From contig OY970245.1 in NCBI GenBank assembly GCA_963715455.1, positions 124,001 to 188,000 of the forward strand: a stretch of DNA of 64,000 nucleotides. The letters run 5' to 3'. The notes beneath the pieces were generated by a model. That model was not told the origin of the DNA, searched no databases, and saw only the letters and a list, made by a program, of their open reading frames with translations. Shown in pieces: positions 24,403 through 32,119 of this stretch. The position numbers and the translations under genes are program-made. This stretch comes from VRUE01 sp963715455 (GTDB taxonomy: Bacteria > Actinomycetota > Thermoleophilia > Solirubrobacterales > 70-9). Position 1 is the first letter of the stretch, and each line of letters opens with the position of its first letter.

Positions 24403-25451
24403 GGTCGCACTCCGTATTTGCGCATCGACTGCTTGGCAACAAAGCCAGCCAGCGAGAGGAACATGCTGGAGACGAGCAGCACCGCGGCGAAGGCGAAGAG
24501 CGTCTGGCCGAAGGGCACGACGGAGAGCCCTTCGACGTTCTCGACCAGGGCCGAGGCGAGCGGCCGGGTCGGCTCGAAGATGAAGGTGATGCCGTCGATC
24601 GGGTTGGGAGCGAAGCTGGCCGAGCCGGCGACCATCGAGAGCATGATCGCCTCGCCGAGGGCGCGCGCCGTAGCCAGCACTGCGGCGGCGACGATCGCCG
24701 GGCGGGCGGTGCGCACTGCGATCGTCCAAGTTACCCGCCAGCGGTTGGCGCCCAGGGCCGCTGCCCCTTCGATCCAGCCGCGCGGCACGGCGCGCAGCGC
24801 GTCGACCACGATGGCGATCATGATCGGCACGATCATCACCGTGAGGATGAGAATGCCGACGCCGATGCTGGCGCCATCGAGCTGCACCACGTTGGCCACC
24901 GATTCCTTGCGCTCGATGCTGATCAGGTGCTCGCCGACCCAGGGGACGATGACGAGGATGCCGATCAGCCCGTAGACCACCGAGGGCACGGCGGCGAGCA
25001 GCCGCACGACTGGCTCCAGCACACGATTGACCTGGCGCGGGGCGAACTCGACGATGAAGATCGCCGCGAAGAGGGCGAAGACGAGGCCGATCGCCACGGC
25101 GCCGGCGGTGACCACAAAGGTGCCCCAAAGCAGTGGCCAGGCACGCAGGAAGTAGACGTAGTCCGCCGGGTTGGCGGGCGAGTTGAAGATGTCCTCGAGC
25201 TGTAGGTCGAGGTCGCCGCCGGAGCCGAACCAGGCGAGCCCGTTGTGGGTGAAGGAGGGCAGCGCCTTGTTGAAGACGAAGCCGATCATGCCGAGGATGA
25301 TCAACAGCACCAGGCAAGCGACCGCGCCGAGCAGGCGCTCGACGCGGGTGTCGTTCCAGAACCCGGCTGTGCCCGGGCTCTCGGTGCTCGCCGGGCCCGG
25401 CCGGCGGGGGGCCCGGCCGGGCAGGCGAGCTGCGATCCCCCCGATAGGCAC
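24399..25451 (-). CDS. pstC: Phosphate ABC transporter permease PstC
   Basis: 350 aa. About 35 N-terminal Pro/Arg-rich cytoplasmic residues, then six TM helices including the PstC stretch RVLEPVVRLLAAVPSVVYGL. The coupling loop EGAAALGANRWRVTWTIAVR is present, followed by TARALGEAIMLSMVAG. GTG 25451 shares one base with the pstS stop (TAGTG). Pairs with PstA. Confidence 0.93.
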   Translation of the reverse strand: MPIGGIAARLPGRAPRRPGPASTESPGTAGFWNDTRVERLLGAVACLVLLIILGMIGFVFNKALPSFTHNGLAWFGSGGDLDLQLEDIFNSPANPADYVYFLRAWPLLWGTFVVTAGAVAIGLVFALFAAIFIVEFAPRQVNRVLEPVVRLLAAVPSVVYGLIGILVIVPWVGEHLISIERKESVANVVQLDGASIGVGILILTVMIVPIMIAIVVDALRAVPRGWIEGAAALGANRWRVTWTIAVRTARPAIVAAAVLATARALGEAIMLSMVAGSASFAPNPIDGITFIFEPTRPLASALVENVEGLSVVPFGQTLFAFAAVLLVSSMFLSLAGFVAKQSMRKYGVRP

Positions 25452-26263
25452 TAGCGGAGGGGCACCCAGTCACTCGAGACCAGCGCCTGGGCCTTGGCGC
25501 TGCGCGCGAACTGGATGAATTCTTTGGCGGCCCCCGTGGCCGCGCCACGGCTGACGAAGTAGAAGTTACGGCTGCCCGCGTACTGGCCTGACTTGGCGTT
25601 GCGCAGCGTGCAGGGAACACCCAGGTAGGGCACTGAGTGGAGACCCTGGGCGAAGTGGAAGGAGGCGTAGCCGATCGCGTTCGGGTCGGACTTGATCGTC
25701 TGCGCCTGCAGGCCGTTTGAGGACTTGGTCGTGGCGCTGCCCGCCACCCTCAGGGTCTGGCCCATGAAGATGTTCTGGAAGGCGTCCTGGGTACCGGAGG
25801 CGGCGGTACGCACGACGAGGTCGATCGGGCCCGAGGCCGAGGCACCCGGCACCTGGCTCCAACTGCGGACACGACCCGAGAAGATGTCCTGGATCTGCTG
25901 CTGACTGAGGCTGGGGACCGGGTTCGAGGGGTTGGTGACCACGCAGACCGCGTCGCGGGCGACCTTGTTGAAGACGATTCCGCCCGGGTCGGCCGGCTTG
26001 GGATCGCGCGAGGACATGCCGAGCGTGACGCGGCCGCGCGAGACATCGGTGATGCCGATGTCGGAACCGCCCTGCAGGATGACGAACTTGACTTTGCCCT
26101 TATTTTGAGGCTGGTTGACGAAGGCCTTGGCGAGCTTCGTCGCCAGCGGCGCGACCGAGGTCGAGCCGCTGAGGGTGATCGTGGCGGCGGATGCCGAAGC
26201 GGCGGTCGCGAGCGCAGCGCAGAGGGCCAGCGCGACGACGGCCAGGGTACGCATGCGAATCAT
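25451..26263 (-). CDS. pstS: Phosphate-binding protein PstS
   Basis: 270 aa periplasm-type substrate-binding protein. Signal peptide MIRMRTLAVVALALCAALAT... ends near ASA, with no lipobox cysteine, so it is apparently secreted rather than a lipoprotein. Phosphate-contact features: ITLSGSTSVAP (N-terminal loop), GSDIGITDVSRG, RTAASGTQDAF (the SGT phosphate loop) and IGYASF. ATG 26263 has AGGAG about 9 nt upstream. First gene of the operon, with the conserved element at 26372-26393 about 110 nt upstream. Confidence 0.92.
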   Translation of the reverse strand: MIRMRTLAVVALALCAALATAASASAATITLSGSTSVAPLATKLAKAFVNQPQNKGKVKFVILQGGSDIGITDVSRGRVTLGMSSRDPKPADPGGIVFNKVARDAVCVVTNPSNPVPSLSQQQIQDIFSGRVRSWSQVPGASASGPIDLVVRTAASGTQDAFQNIFMGQTLRVAGSATTKSSNGLQAQTIKSDPNAIGYASFHFAQGLHSVPYLGVPCTLRNAKSGQYAGSRNFYFVSRGAATGAAKEFIQFARSAKAQALVSSDWVPLR

Positions 26264-26371
26264 CTGTGCTCGCTCCTGGTAGCTGGTCGAGAGTGTGTGA
26301 AGGCAGTCTCGATTCAGCCCGGCGGGCCAAGGTAAACGCAACGTGACTGTTTGGAGAAGAACTGGTTACGC

Positions 26372-26396
26372 GCGTTATCCAAATCTTCTCCAGTTC
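26372..26396 (-). promoter_or_regulatory. Conserved phosphate-type promoter element upstream of pstS
   Basis: GCGTTATC-N5-CTTCTCCAG (plus-strand reading) is repeated with identical spacing at 37860-37881, upstream of another PstS-like gene in the same orientation and at similar distance. Adjacent GGTTACG/GCGTTATC resembles tandem half-sites. A Pho-regulator box is inferred. It also lies about 50 nt before the divergent regulator gene. Confidence 0.5.
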
Positions 26397-26446
26397 GATA
26401 CAGGCCGTTCACCGGATCGACACCGGCAGCGAAGAAGCTGCCTCCG

Positions 26447-26791
26447 ATGCTGGCCCTCCCTCCAACTTCGTCCCCCACGGGTGCCAAGCGGCGCATCGCC
26501 AACCTGGAGATCCGCCCGGCCGAGCTGCAGGTGCTGGTCGACGGCACCCGCGTTGGCTTCACCGTGCGCGAGTTCGAGCTCTTCTTCCTGCTCGCCGAGC
26601 GCCGCGACAGCGTCGTCCAGCGACCGCAGATCTACGAGCTGATGTGGGGTGGCGAGATGCCACGGCGCGACCGCTCGGTCGACGTCCTGGTGCGCAAGGT
26701 GCGCGCCAAGCTAGAGCAGGTCGCGCCAGACTGGGCCTACATCCACACCCACTTCGGCATCGGCTACCGCTTCACGCCGGAAGAGATCTGA
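26447..26791 (+). CDS. Stand-alone PhoB/OmpR-type winged-helix regulator
   Basis: 114 aa containing only the Trans_reg_C effector domain: LEIRPAELQVLVDGTRVGF, TVREFELFFLLAERRDSVV, PQIYELMWGG, RSVDVLVRKVRAKLEQV (recognition helix) and HFGIGYRF. There is no receiver domain, so it cannot be controlled by phosphorylation in the usual way. It is divergent from pstSCAB with the shared element between them, hence a candidate regulator of the pst operon. ATG 26447 gives the shortest N-tail; ATG-like starts upstream extend into the promoter element. Confidence 0.82.
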   Translation: MLALPPTSSPTGAKRRIANLEIRPAELQVLVDGTRVGFTVREFELFFLLAERRDSVVQRPQIYELMWGGEMPRRDRSVDVLVRKVRAKLEQVAPDWAYIHTHFGIGYRFTPEEI

Positions 26792-26792
26792 C

Positions 26793-26840
26793 GCGCATCC
26801 GACATTGACCCCCCTACGGTGTGGTCAATGTCGGATGCGC
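26793..26840. terminator. 18-bp hairpin between convergent genes
   Basis: GCGCATCCGACATTGACC (26793-26810) pairs perfectly with 26823-26840 across a 12-nt loop. It starts 1 nt after the regulator stop and lies 24 nt before the end of the convergent gene. No U-tract on either strand. Its core is nearly the same as the hairpin at 55457-55498. Confidence 0.65.
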
Positions 26841-26864
26841 CACTTGGTCGCGGCGATAGAGGGC

Positions 26865-27596
26865 TTAGTCCAGCTCGCCCGCGTTGCCCTGCGCCTTGTT
26901 GAACGCACAGCGGAAGTTCTCCGGCTGCCCCACCGGCTTGCCCCCGGCGAAGCCGCCGTGGTCGGCGTTGTCGTAGACGGTGATGTATTGGAGGGTTTCG
27001 GGGGCCGGGTCGGCGGGCAGCGGTGCCGGGTCCGGTTCGCCGGTCTTCGGGTCGCCGCGCGAGACTTCGCTGACGCCCTGTGAGCCGGCGGCGCGGCCGC
27101 CCGAGGCGGTCGTGGTCAGCGTGGCGCTCATCTCGCGGCGGTCCTTGAGGCCGTCGGTGGGATCGACGTCGGTCGAGGCGGTGACCTCGTTGTCGTCAAC
27201 CCGACCAGCGAGCTTCACGAAGGGGGCGGCGCCGATCAGCTGCGCGGCGGTCGGCAGGTAGCCCCCCAGCTCGGCGCACTTCTGCGTGGCGAAGAAGTAG
27301 TCGTTCTTGCCGATGTCGCCCTTTTCCAGCGGATAGGGGCTGGTCATCATGCAGACTGTCCCGATCTTCACCGTCTCCGGCGAGCAGCGGTCGAAGACCT
27401 TGGCGGGCAGCACCGTCGCCGGGAACTTCTTCTTCTTGTTGAGCCGCAGGATGCCGAACTTCTTCGGCTGCAGGCTGGGGCCGGGCAGGCGCTTGGCGGC
27501 GTCCGAGACAACCGCACCCGCGAGCAGCAGGGCGAAGAGAGAAATGGCAAGAGCCGACCAGGCGGCGATCGCGGTGAGGCGGCTGTTGGAGGTCAT
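26865..27596 (-). CDS. Exported/membrane-anchored hypothetical protein (ftsH operon)
   Basis: 243 aa. N-terminal TM or uncleaved signal (AAWSALAISLFALLLAGAVVS), then an extracytoplasmic domain with four cysteines (DRCSPETVKIGTVCM, QKCAELGGYLP, NFRCAFN). The stretch TQKCAELGGYLPTAAQLIGA recalls formylglycine-enzyme/lectin-like folds, but I cannot assign it. ATG overlaps the stop of the 1508-aa gene (ATGA). Last gene of the ftsH cluster; function unknown. Confidence 0.55.
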   Translation of the reverse strand: MTSNSRLTAIAAWSALAISLFALLLAGAVVSDAAKRLPGPSLQPKKFGILRLNKKKKFPATVLPAKVFDRCSPETVKIGTVCMMTSPYPLEKGDIGKNDYFFATQKCAELGGYLPTAAQLIGAAPFVKLAGRVDDNEVTASTDVDPTDGLKDRREMSATLTTTASGGRAAGSQGVSEVSRGDPKTGEPDPAPLPADPAPETLQYITVYDNADHGGFAGGKPVGQPENFRCAFNKAQGNAGELD

Positions 27597-30500
27597 CGTC
27601 GACTCCTTCGGTGGCGGTCTTCAAGGGTGCGTTCGCTGTTTGTGGCGCTATGCGCAACAAATGACGAACGCGGTGGTTGGTTGGCGGTCGAAACCGGGAC
27701 GGGGATGCGGCGGGGGCGGCGCCGGGCGCCGGGGCCGCCGCGTACGGAGGCGCCGGCCAGGGCCGCGAGCAAGACGAAGGCGAGCAGGTAGGGCGGCACG
27801 GTGAGGCCGCTGCGTTCACCCGACTCGTAGCGCGAGAAGGCCTGCGATTCCTCGGTCGCCGCCTCCTCTTCGCGCTTTTCCTCGACTTGGTAGGTGCGCG
27901 CCGGGGCGCCGCCGGGCGGCAACGGGCGCACGATCGGCGGGGGGGGCGGCGGCACGATCGCGGGCACGACCCCCAGCGGTGGCGTGGGTGGCAGCAGGAA
28001 CGTCTCAGGGACCGGCGGTGGTGGACTGAGCGGCGGTGGCGGATTTGGCGGCGGCGCCGGGGCCGGCGGTGGTGGGGGCGGCGGCGAGAAGTTGACCGGG
28101 GGGCTGCCGGGCGGTGAGTTCGGCGGCGGGGGTGGCGCCGGCGGGGCGGCGATCGCGGCGGCGCGCTTGAAGCGGTCGGGGCGCAGCGGGCGTGTGCCGC
28201 AGGGGCGCTGCACACTGCCGTCGAGAACGGTCACCTGTTCCGAGTAGGAGTAACCGCCGGCGCTGACCGTCACCGTCGTCGTGCCGGCGTTGAAGGGGCA
28301 GAGCAGGCCCGAGGCGTTGTCGGTGACGACCTTGTCGCCGGCATCGAGGAAAGGCTTGCGCAGGTTGGTCGAGGCCGGGTCCTGACGGACGAAGTCGGCG
28401 ATGTCGGGGTCCGAGGAGACGAAGCCGTACTCGGGGGAGATGCGCGCGGCGCAGCCGGCAACCAGGCACTGGTCTGGGGGAAAGAGGGTGTAGGGATCGC
28501 CGCCGGAGGGGTCAGGGTTACCGGAGCCCGCCGAGGCCTGGCCCCAGCGATCGCCGCCGCGTGGGCGGCGGCCGAGGCCGCGGAAGAGCGCCGGACGGGA
28601 GCGGCGCAGGAGGGTGCCGTCGGTCGCCTCCAGGGAGAGGTCCTCGATCACCGGGATCAGCCGCACGCCGACCGCGGCGAAGTTGGTTCCGGGCGCGGGG
28701 TCGCCGACTTCGAGCAGCAGCACGCCGCTGTCGCCGAACAGCGAGTCGGCGCTCTCGACGCCGACCGCACCGGCCACTTCGGAGCGGTAGCCGAGCGTGC
28801 CCGTGCCGAAGCTGGGGATCGTCTGCGCCGCGCCGGAGGGAATGCGCATCGCGCGGTTCTCTTCGGGCCGGTCGAAGAGATAGGCCGAGGCGCCCCCCTC
28901 GACCAGGGCGCGCGCCACCTGGTCGCCGTCGCTGGCCACGTTGAGCTTCGGCGTGAAGCTGGTGTTGAGGCTGCGGTTGCCCATGACGATGACCGGGGTC
29001 CCTTTTGCCCGAGCGTCGGCGAGTACCGCTTCGAGCCAGGGAAGCTGCGCCTCTTCGGGGTTCTGGTGAAGATCGCTGGCGGCAAGCGAGCCGAGCGAGT
29101 TGTCGATCACGACGATGCGCACGGTCCCCTCGGGGCCGGAGCTGTCGAAGGCGTAGTGCGTGCGCGCCGCGGCGCTGGGCGGGGCGCCGGGAATGCCCGC
29201 GGTCGAGATGCCGGCGGGCGCAGCACCGGAGCCGAGCGGCGCGGGGAACCCCGCGAAGGCGGTTTGGAAGGCATCGGCGCCGGTTTCGCTCGCAGCATCG
29301 TCGCTTCCCAGGGCCGGGAAGACCGGCAGGCCGGGCTGACTGCCCAGCAGAGAGGCAAAGCGCGCCGCGTCAGCATCGCCGAGACCACTGCCGACCCTGT
29401 TGCCGGTGTAGAGCAGGGCGCGTGGGCCCACTCCACCCCCCCGAATTGCAGCGACCGTGCGCAGAGCCGCTTCCAGCGTGCGATCCGGCCCCAGCGACTG
29501 GCGGGCCAGATCAGAGCAGGGACCGTCGCACTCGGCGTGCCCGGCCACGGCAAATCGCACCGCCCCGGCCGGCAACGGCACCGCAGAGCTGCCAACGGCC
29601 GTCGGCGAAGGGCCCGCCCCGGTGCCAAAGCGGAAGACCGCCGCGGTGCGCACCCGCGTACGGATCGCCTTGCCGGCGGCGTTGCGCGCCGAGGAGCCGC
29701 GTCCGACCGAGTCCGCATCGCCGCTCCAGCCGCCGACCGCCCAGCCGTTGCCGGACGGGTCGAGCAGCAGCGCGAGCACCGGGTCGCTCTTCAGCGGCCG
29801 GTCGTTGCCTGCCGCGGCGAACGCGGTCCGCTCCTCGTCCCGCCAGCCGGCCGCGGTCTCACGCAGCAGGTAGCCGTCGCCGGGCAGGCCGAAGGGCGGC
29901 GGGATCGGCGGCGGCACGCTGGGATCGGGTTCGGGCAGGTCGTCGGCGAGCGGGTAGGTGAGCTGGGGGACGACCGAAACGATCGCCCGCACGCTGCCGC
30001 CGTCGCGGACCGCGGCCGCAGCGATCGCGGTCGACCCGGGAAGCGGCTGGCTCGAGAAGCGCCAGGGCGCCCCGGCGCTGTCGCGCTCAATGACGATGTC
30101 GCGGCCCGCGGCGACGGCGCCGCCGTCGGGCAGCCCCGCAACCGCGAACAGCTGGGGACTGCCGGATCGCACGCTGTCGAGCAGAGCGTGGGCCGAGGCG
30201 TCGACCCGCCAGGCACCGCCGTCGTTGACGAGCAGGTCGCCGCCGGCCGCGACGATCGCTTGGCTGCCGGCGAAGGCGATCGAGGTCAGGCTCGCGCCCG
30301 CATAGCCCGCGGGCAGGGCCTCCTGGTCCCAGCTCTTGCCGTAGCGCAGCAGCACGCCACCCTTGCCGACCGCGTAACCGCGATCGGGGTCGGCGGGGTC
30401 GAAGGCGACGTCCATCAGGTTGCCCTCGAAGCCGATCGGGATGCCGGGGTCCTGTATCCAGAGATCGTCGGCAGCGTTCCACTGCCACATCGCGCCCTGG

Positions 30501-32119
30501 TCGCCGACGGCGTGCGCCCGGCCGCTCTCCGGCCAGGCGACGCCGCGCAGGGTCGCCTTGTTGACGCTGCCGCTGGAGGAGAGCAGGAACTCGCGCTGCC
30601 AGCCCCGGCCGGGCTCGTAGCGGACGACCGAGCCGTCCACGCCCACCGCCAGCGCGGCAGCGGCGAGGCTGCCGGCGCTGCTGCCGGGCGCCGACGTGAC
30701 GTCGGTAAGCGGCGCGCGGATCGAGACCGGCCATGGATGCAGGTGCGCCGGCGGCGCCTTGCCCGATATCTCGACCGGGCCCTCCAGCCAACCGCTGTCG
30801 GCATTGGCGAAGGCGCCGCTGGGGCGGAAGTTGCCGCCGCCTCCCGGCATGCGCACGAAGGAGTCGTCGTCGAAGCGCAGGTAGGTGCCGCGATTGCTGG
30901 ACTCCGCGCCACCGGGGTCGAGCGGGTTGGTGATCACCCGCGAGCCGAAGGTGCCCCCCGGCCAGGCGAAGCTGCGATAGCCGCTCTGGCGCGAGAGCTT
31001 GGCGCCAAGGGTGCCGTCACAGGGGGGGATCGAGTCGCACCAGGAGCCGGTAACCGCGTCGTCGCCGCTGTCGTAGAAGAGCGTCGCGTCGCCGGGCACC
31101 CCTTTGATCGTCGCGGTCAGGTCGATCCAGACGCCGTCGCTGGTCGCCGTCAGCGGCTGGGCGGCGCCGCCGATCGGACCCGCATCGGCGATTTCCGCGC
31201 CGGGATTGTCGCTCTCGGCGAAGGGCGTGCCGCTCAGCGGCCGCTCGACCCAGAGCGGGCCACCGGGTGGCGTGGTCCGCTCGAGCAGGACGACCGAGCG
31301 GTTGAGACCCGCTTCGGGGTCGGCTTCGGCCAGCGCCCAAGCGTTGTCGAGCCCGGTGGCGGCGATCGCCAGGATGTGGAACTCGGCCTCCGAGCCGGCC
31401 GGGACCTGGATCGGCTCGCGCGGCTTCCATTCCTGGCCGTCGAAGTGGACGATGCCGTCGGCGACAGAGCGCCCGGTCGGCCCGAAGAGCAGGCCGGTGG
31501 AGCCGGCCTCGTCGAAGGCGGCGACCGCGATCGCGCCCGAGCCCTGATCGTCGGCCAGCGCCTCCGCCGGGGCTCCGCCTTCGGCCGGTAGGAGCACCTC
31601 GGGCGGTGGCGGTGGCAGCGCCCGCCACTTGCCACCCGGATCATGGTGGAGGACGACCAGCTGTTCGCCGACTTCGCGGTGCAGGTCGCGGCCGACCAGG
31701 ACACCGCCACCAGCGTGCGTGATGCGCGCCGAGAGGCGATTCGGGATCGGCCCCCGGTACGGGTTCCCCGACTCGTCGACCGGCGTTTCGAAGACCTGCC
31801 AGCCACTGCTCTCGGTGTGCCGCAGGAAGGCAAGCTGGGCATCGGGCTGGGCCGGGTTGAGGAACGGCCCGAAGGCGAGCTCGCGGGTGCCGACCTTGAC
31901 GCCACCCACGGAGAGCGGCAGCTGGCGGTAGCCCCAGGCCTCGCCCGGCTCGCCACCCGGCGCCGCTCCCATCAGGGTCGTCGCCACGTCGGCGCTGCCA
32001 AGCAGCGGCAGGGGGCCAACCCCCGGCGGCGGAGCGAGACCGCTTCCCGGCGAGGCAAAGGCCAGCAGCAGAGCGAAGATCGCCGCAAAGGCAGCGAGCT
32101 GGCGTCGCTTGCCGCTCAC
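27593..32119 (-). CDS. 1508-aa surface protein: propeller-like N-terminus, Pro-rich stalk, C-terminal TM
   Basis: Signal peptide, then about 830 residues of repeated beta segments with propeller-like blades (e.g. GRAHAVGDQGAMWQWNAADD, DRGYAVGKGGVLLRYG). Residues about 855-1110 look like a metallophosphatase-type domain (VRFAVAGHAECDGP, LLYTGNRVG, VIVMGNRSLN) in which the usual GDH/GNH metal ligands are altered. A domain with one cysteine pair follows. Residues about 1323-1405 are a proline stalk, 1443-1460 a TM helix, and the tail is basic and cytoplasmic. ATGA overlaps at both ends. Probably a cell-envelope sensor or adhesin; activity uncertain. Confidence 0.6.
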   Translation of the reverse strand: MSGKRRQLAAFAAIFALLLAFASPGSGLAPPPGVGPLPLLGSADVATTLMGAAPGGEPGEAWGYRQLPLSVGGVKVGTRELAFGPFLNPAQPDAQLAFLRHTESSGWQVFETPVDESGNPYRGPIPNRLSARITHAGGGVLVGRDLHREVGEQLVVLHHDPGGKWRALPPPPPEVLLPAEGGAPAEALADDQGSGAIAVAAFDEAGSTGLLFGPTGRSVADGIVHFDGQEWKPREPIQVPAGSEAEFHILAIAATGLDNAWALAEADPEAGLNRSVVLLERTTPPGGPLWVERPLSGTPFAESDNPGAEIADAGPIGGAAQPLTATSDGVWIDLTATIKGVPGDATLFYDSGDDAVTGSWCDSIPPCDGTLGAKLSRQSGYRSFAWPGGTFGSRVITNPLDPGGAESSNRGTYLRFDDDSFVRMPGGGGNFRPSGAFANADSGWLEGPVEISGKAPPAHLHPWPVSIRAPLTDVTSAPGSSAGSLAAAALAVGVDGSVVRYEPGRGWQREFLLSSSGSVNKATLRGVAWPESGRAHAVGDQGAMWQWNAADDLWIQDPGIPIGFEGNLMDVAFDPADPDRGYAVGKGGVLLRYGKSWDQEALPAGYAGASLTSIAFAGSQAIVAAGGDLLVNDGGAWRVDASAHALLDSVRSGSPQLFAVAGLPDGGAVAAGRDIVIERDSAGAPWRFSSQPLPGSTAIAAAAVRDGGSVRAIVSVVPQLTYPLADDLPEPDPSVPPPIPPPFGLPGDGYLLRETAAGWRDEERTAFAAAGNDRPLKSDPVLALLLDPSGNGWAVGGWSGDADSVGRGSSARNAAGKAIRTRVRTAAVFRFGTGAGPSPTAVGSSAVPLPAGAVRFAVAGHAECDGPCSDLARQSLGPDRTLEAALRTVAAIRGGGVGPRALLYTGNRVGSGLGDADAARFASLLGSQPGLPVFPALGSDDAASETGADAFQTAFAGFPAPLGSGAAPAGISTAGIPGAPPSAAARTHYAFDSSGPEGTVRIVVIDNSLGSLAASDLHQNPEEAQLPWLEAVLADARAKGTPVIVMGNRSLNTSFTPKLNVASDGDQVARALVEGGASAYLFDRPEENRAMRIPSGAAQTIPSFGTGTLGYRSEVAGAVGVESADSLFGDSGVLLLEVGDPAPGTNFAAVGVRLIPVIEDLSLEATDGTLLRRSRPALFRGLGRRPRGGDRWGQASAGSGNPDPSGGDPYTLFPPDQCLVAGCAARISPEYGFVSSDPDIADFVRQDPASTNLRKPFLDAGDKVVTDNASGLLCPFNAGTTTVTVSAGGYSYSEQVTVLDGSVQRPCGTRPLRPDRFKRAAAIAAPPAPPPPPNSPPGSPPVNFSPPPPPPPAPAPPPNPPPPLSPPPPVPETFLLPPTPPLGVVPAIVPPPPPPIVRPLPPGGAPARTYQVEEKREEEAATEESQAFSRYESGERSGLTVPPYLLAFVLLAALAGASVRGGPGARRRPRRIPVPVSTANQPPRSSFVAHSATNSERTLEDRHRRSRR

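Noticed and set aside
29066..31591. 841-aa plus-strand open frame
   Set aside because: Lies opposite the 1508-aa surface protein, has Arg/Gly/Ala shadow composition and no domain.
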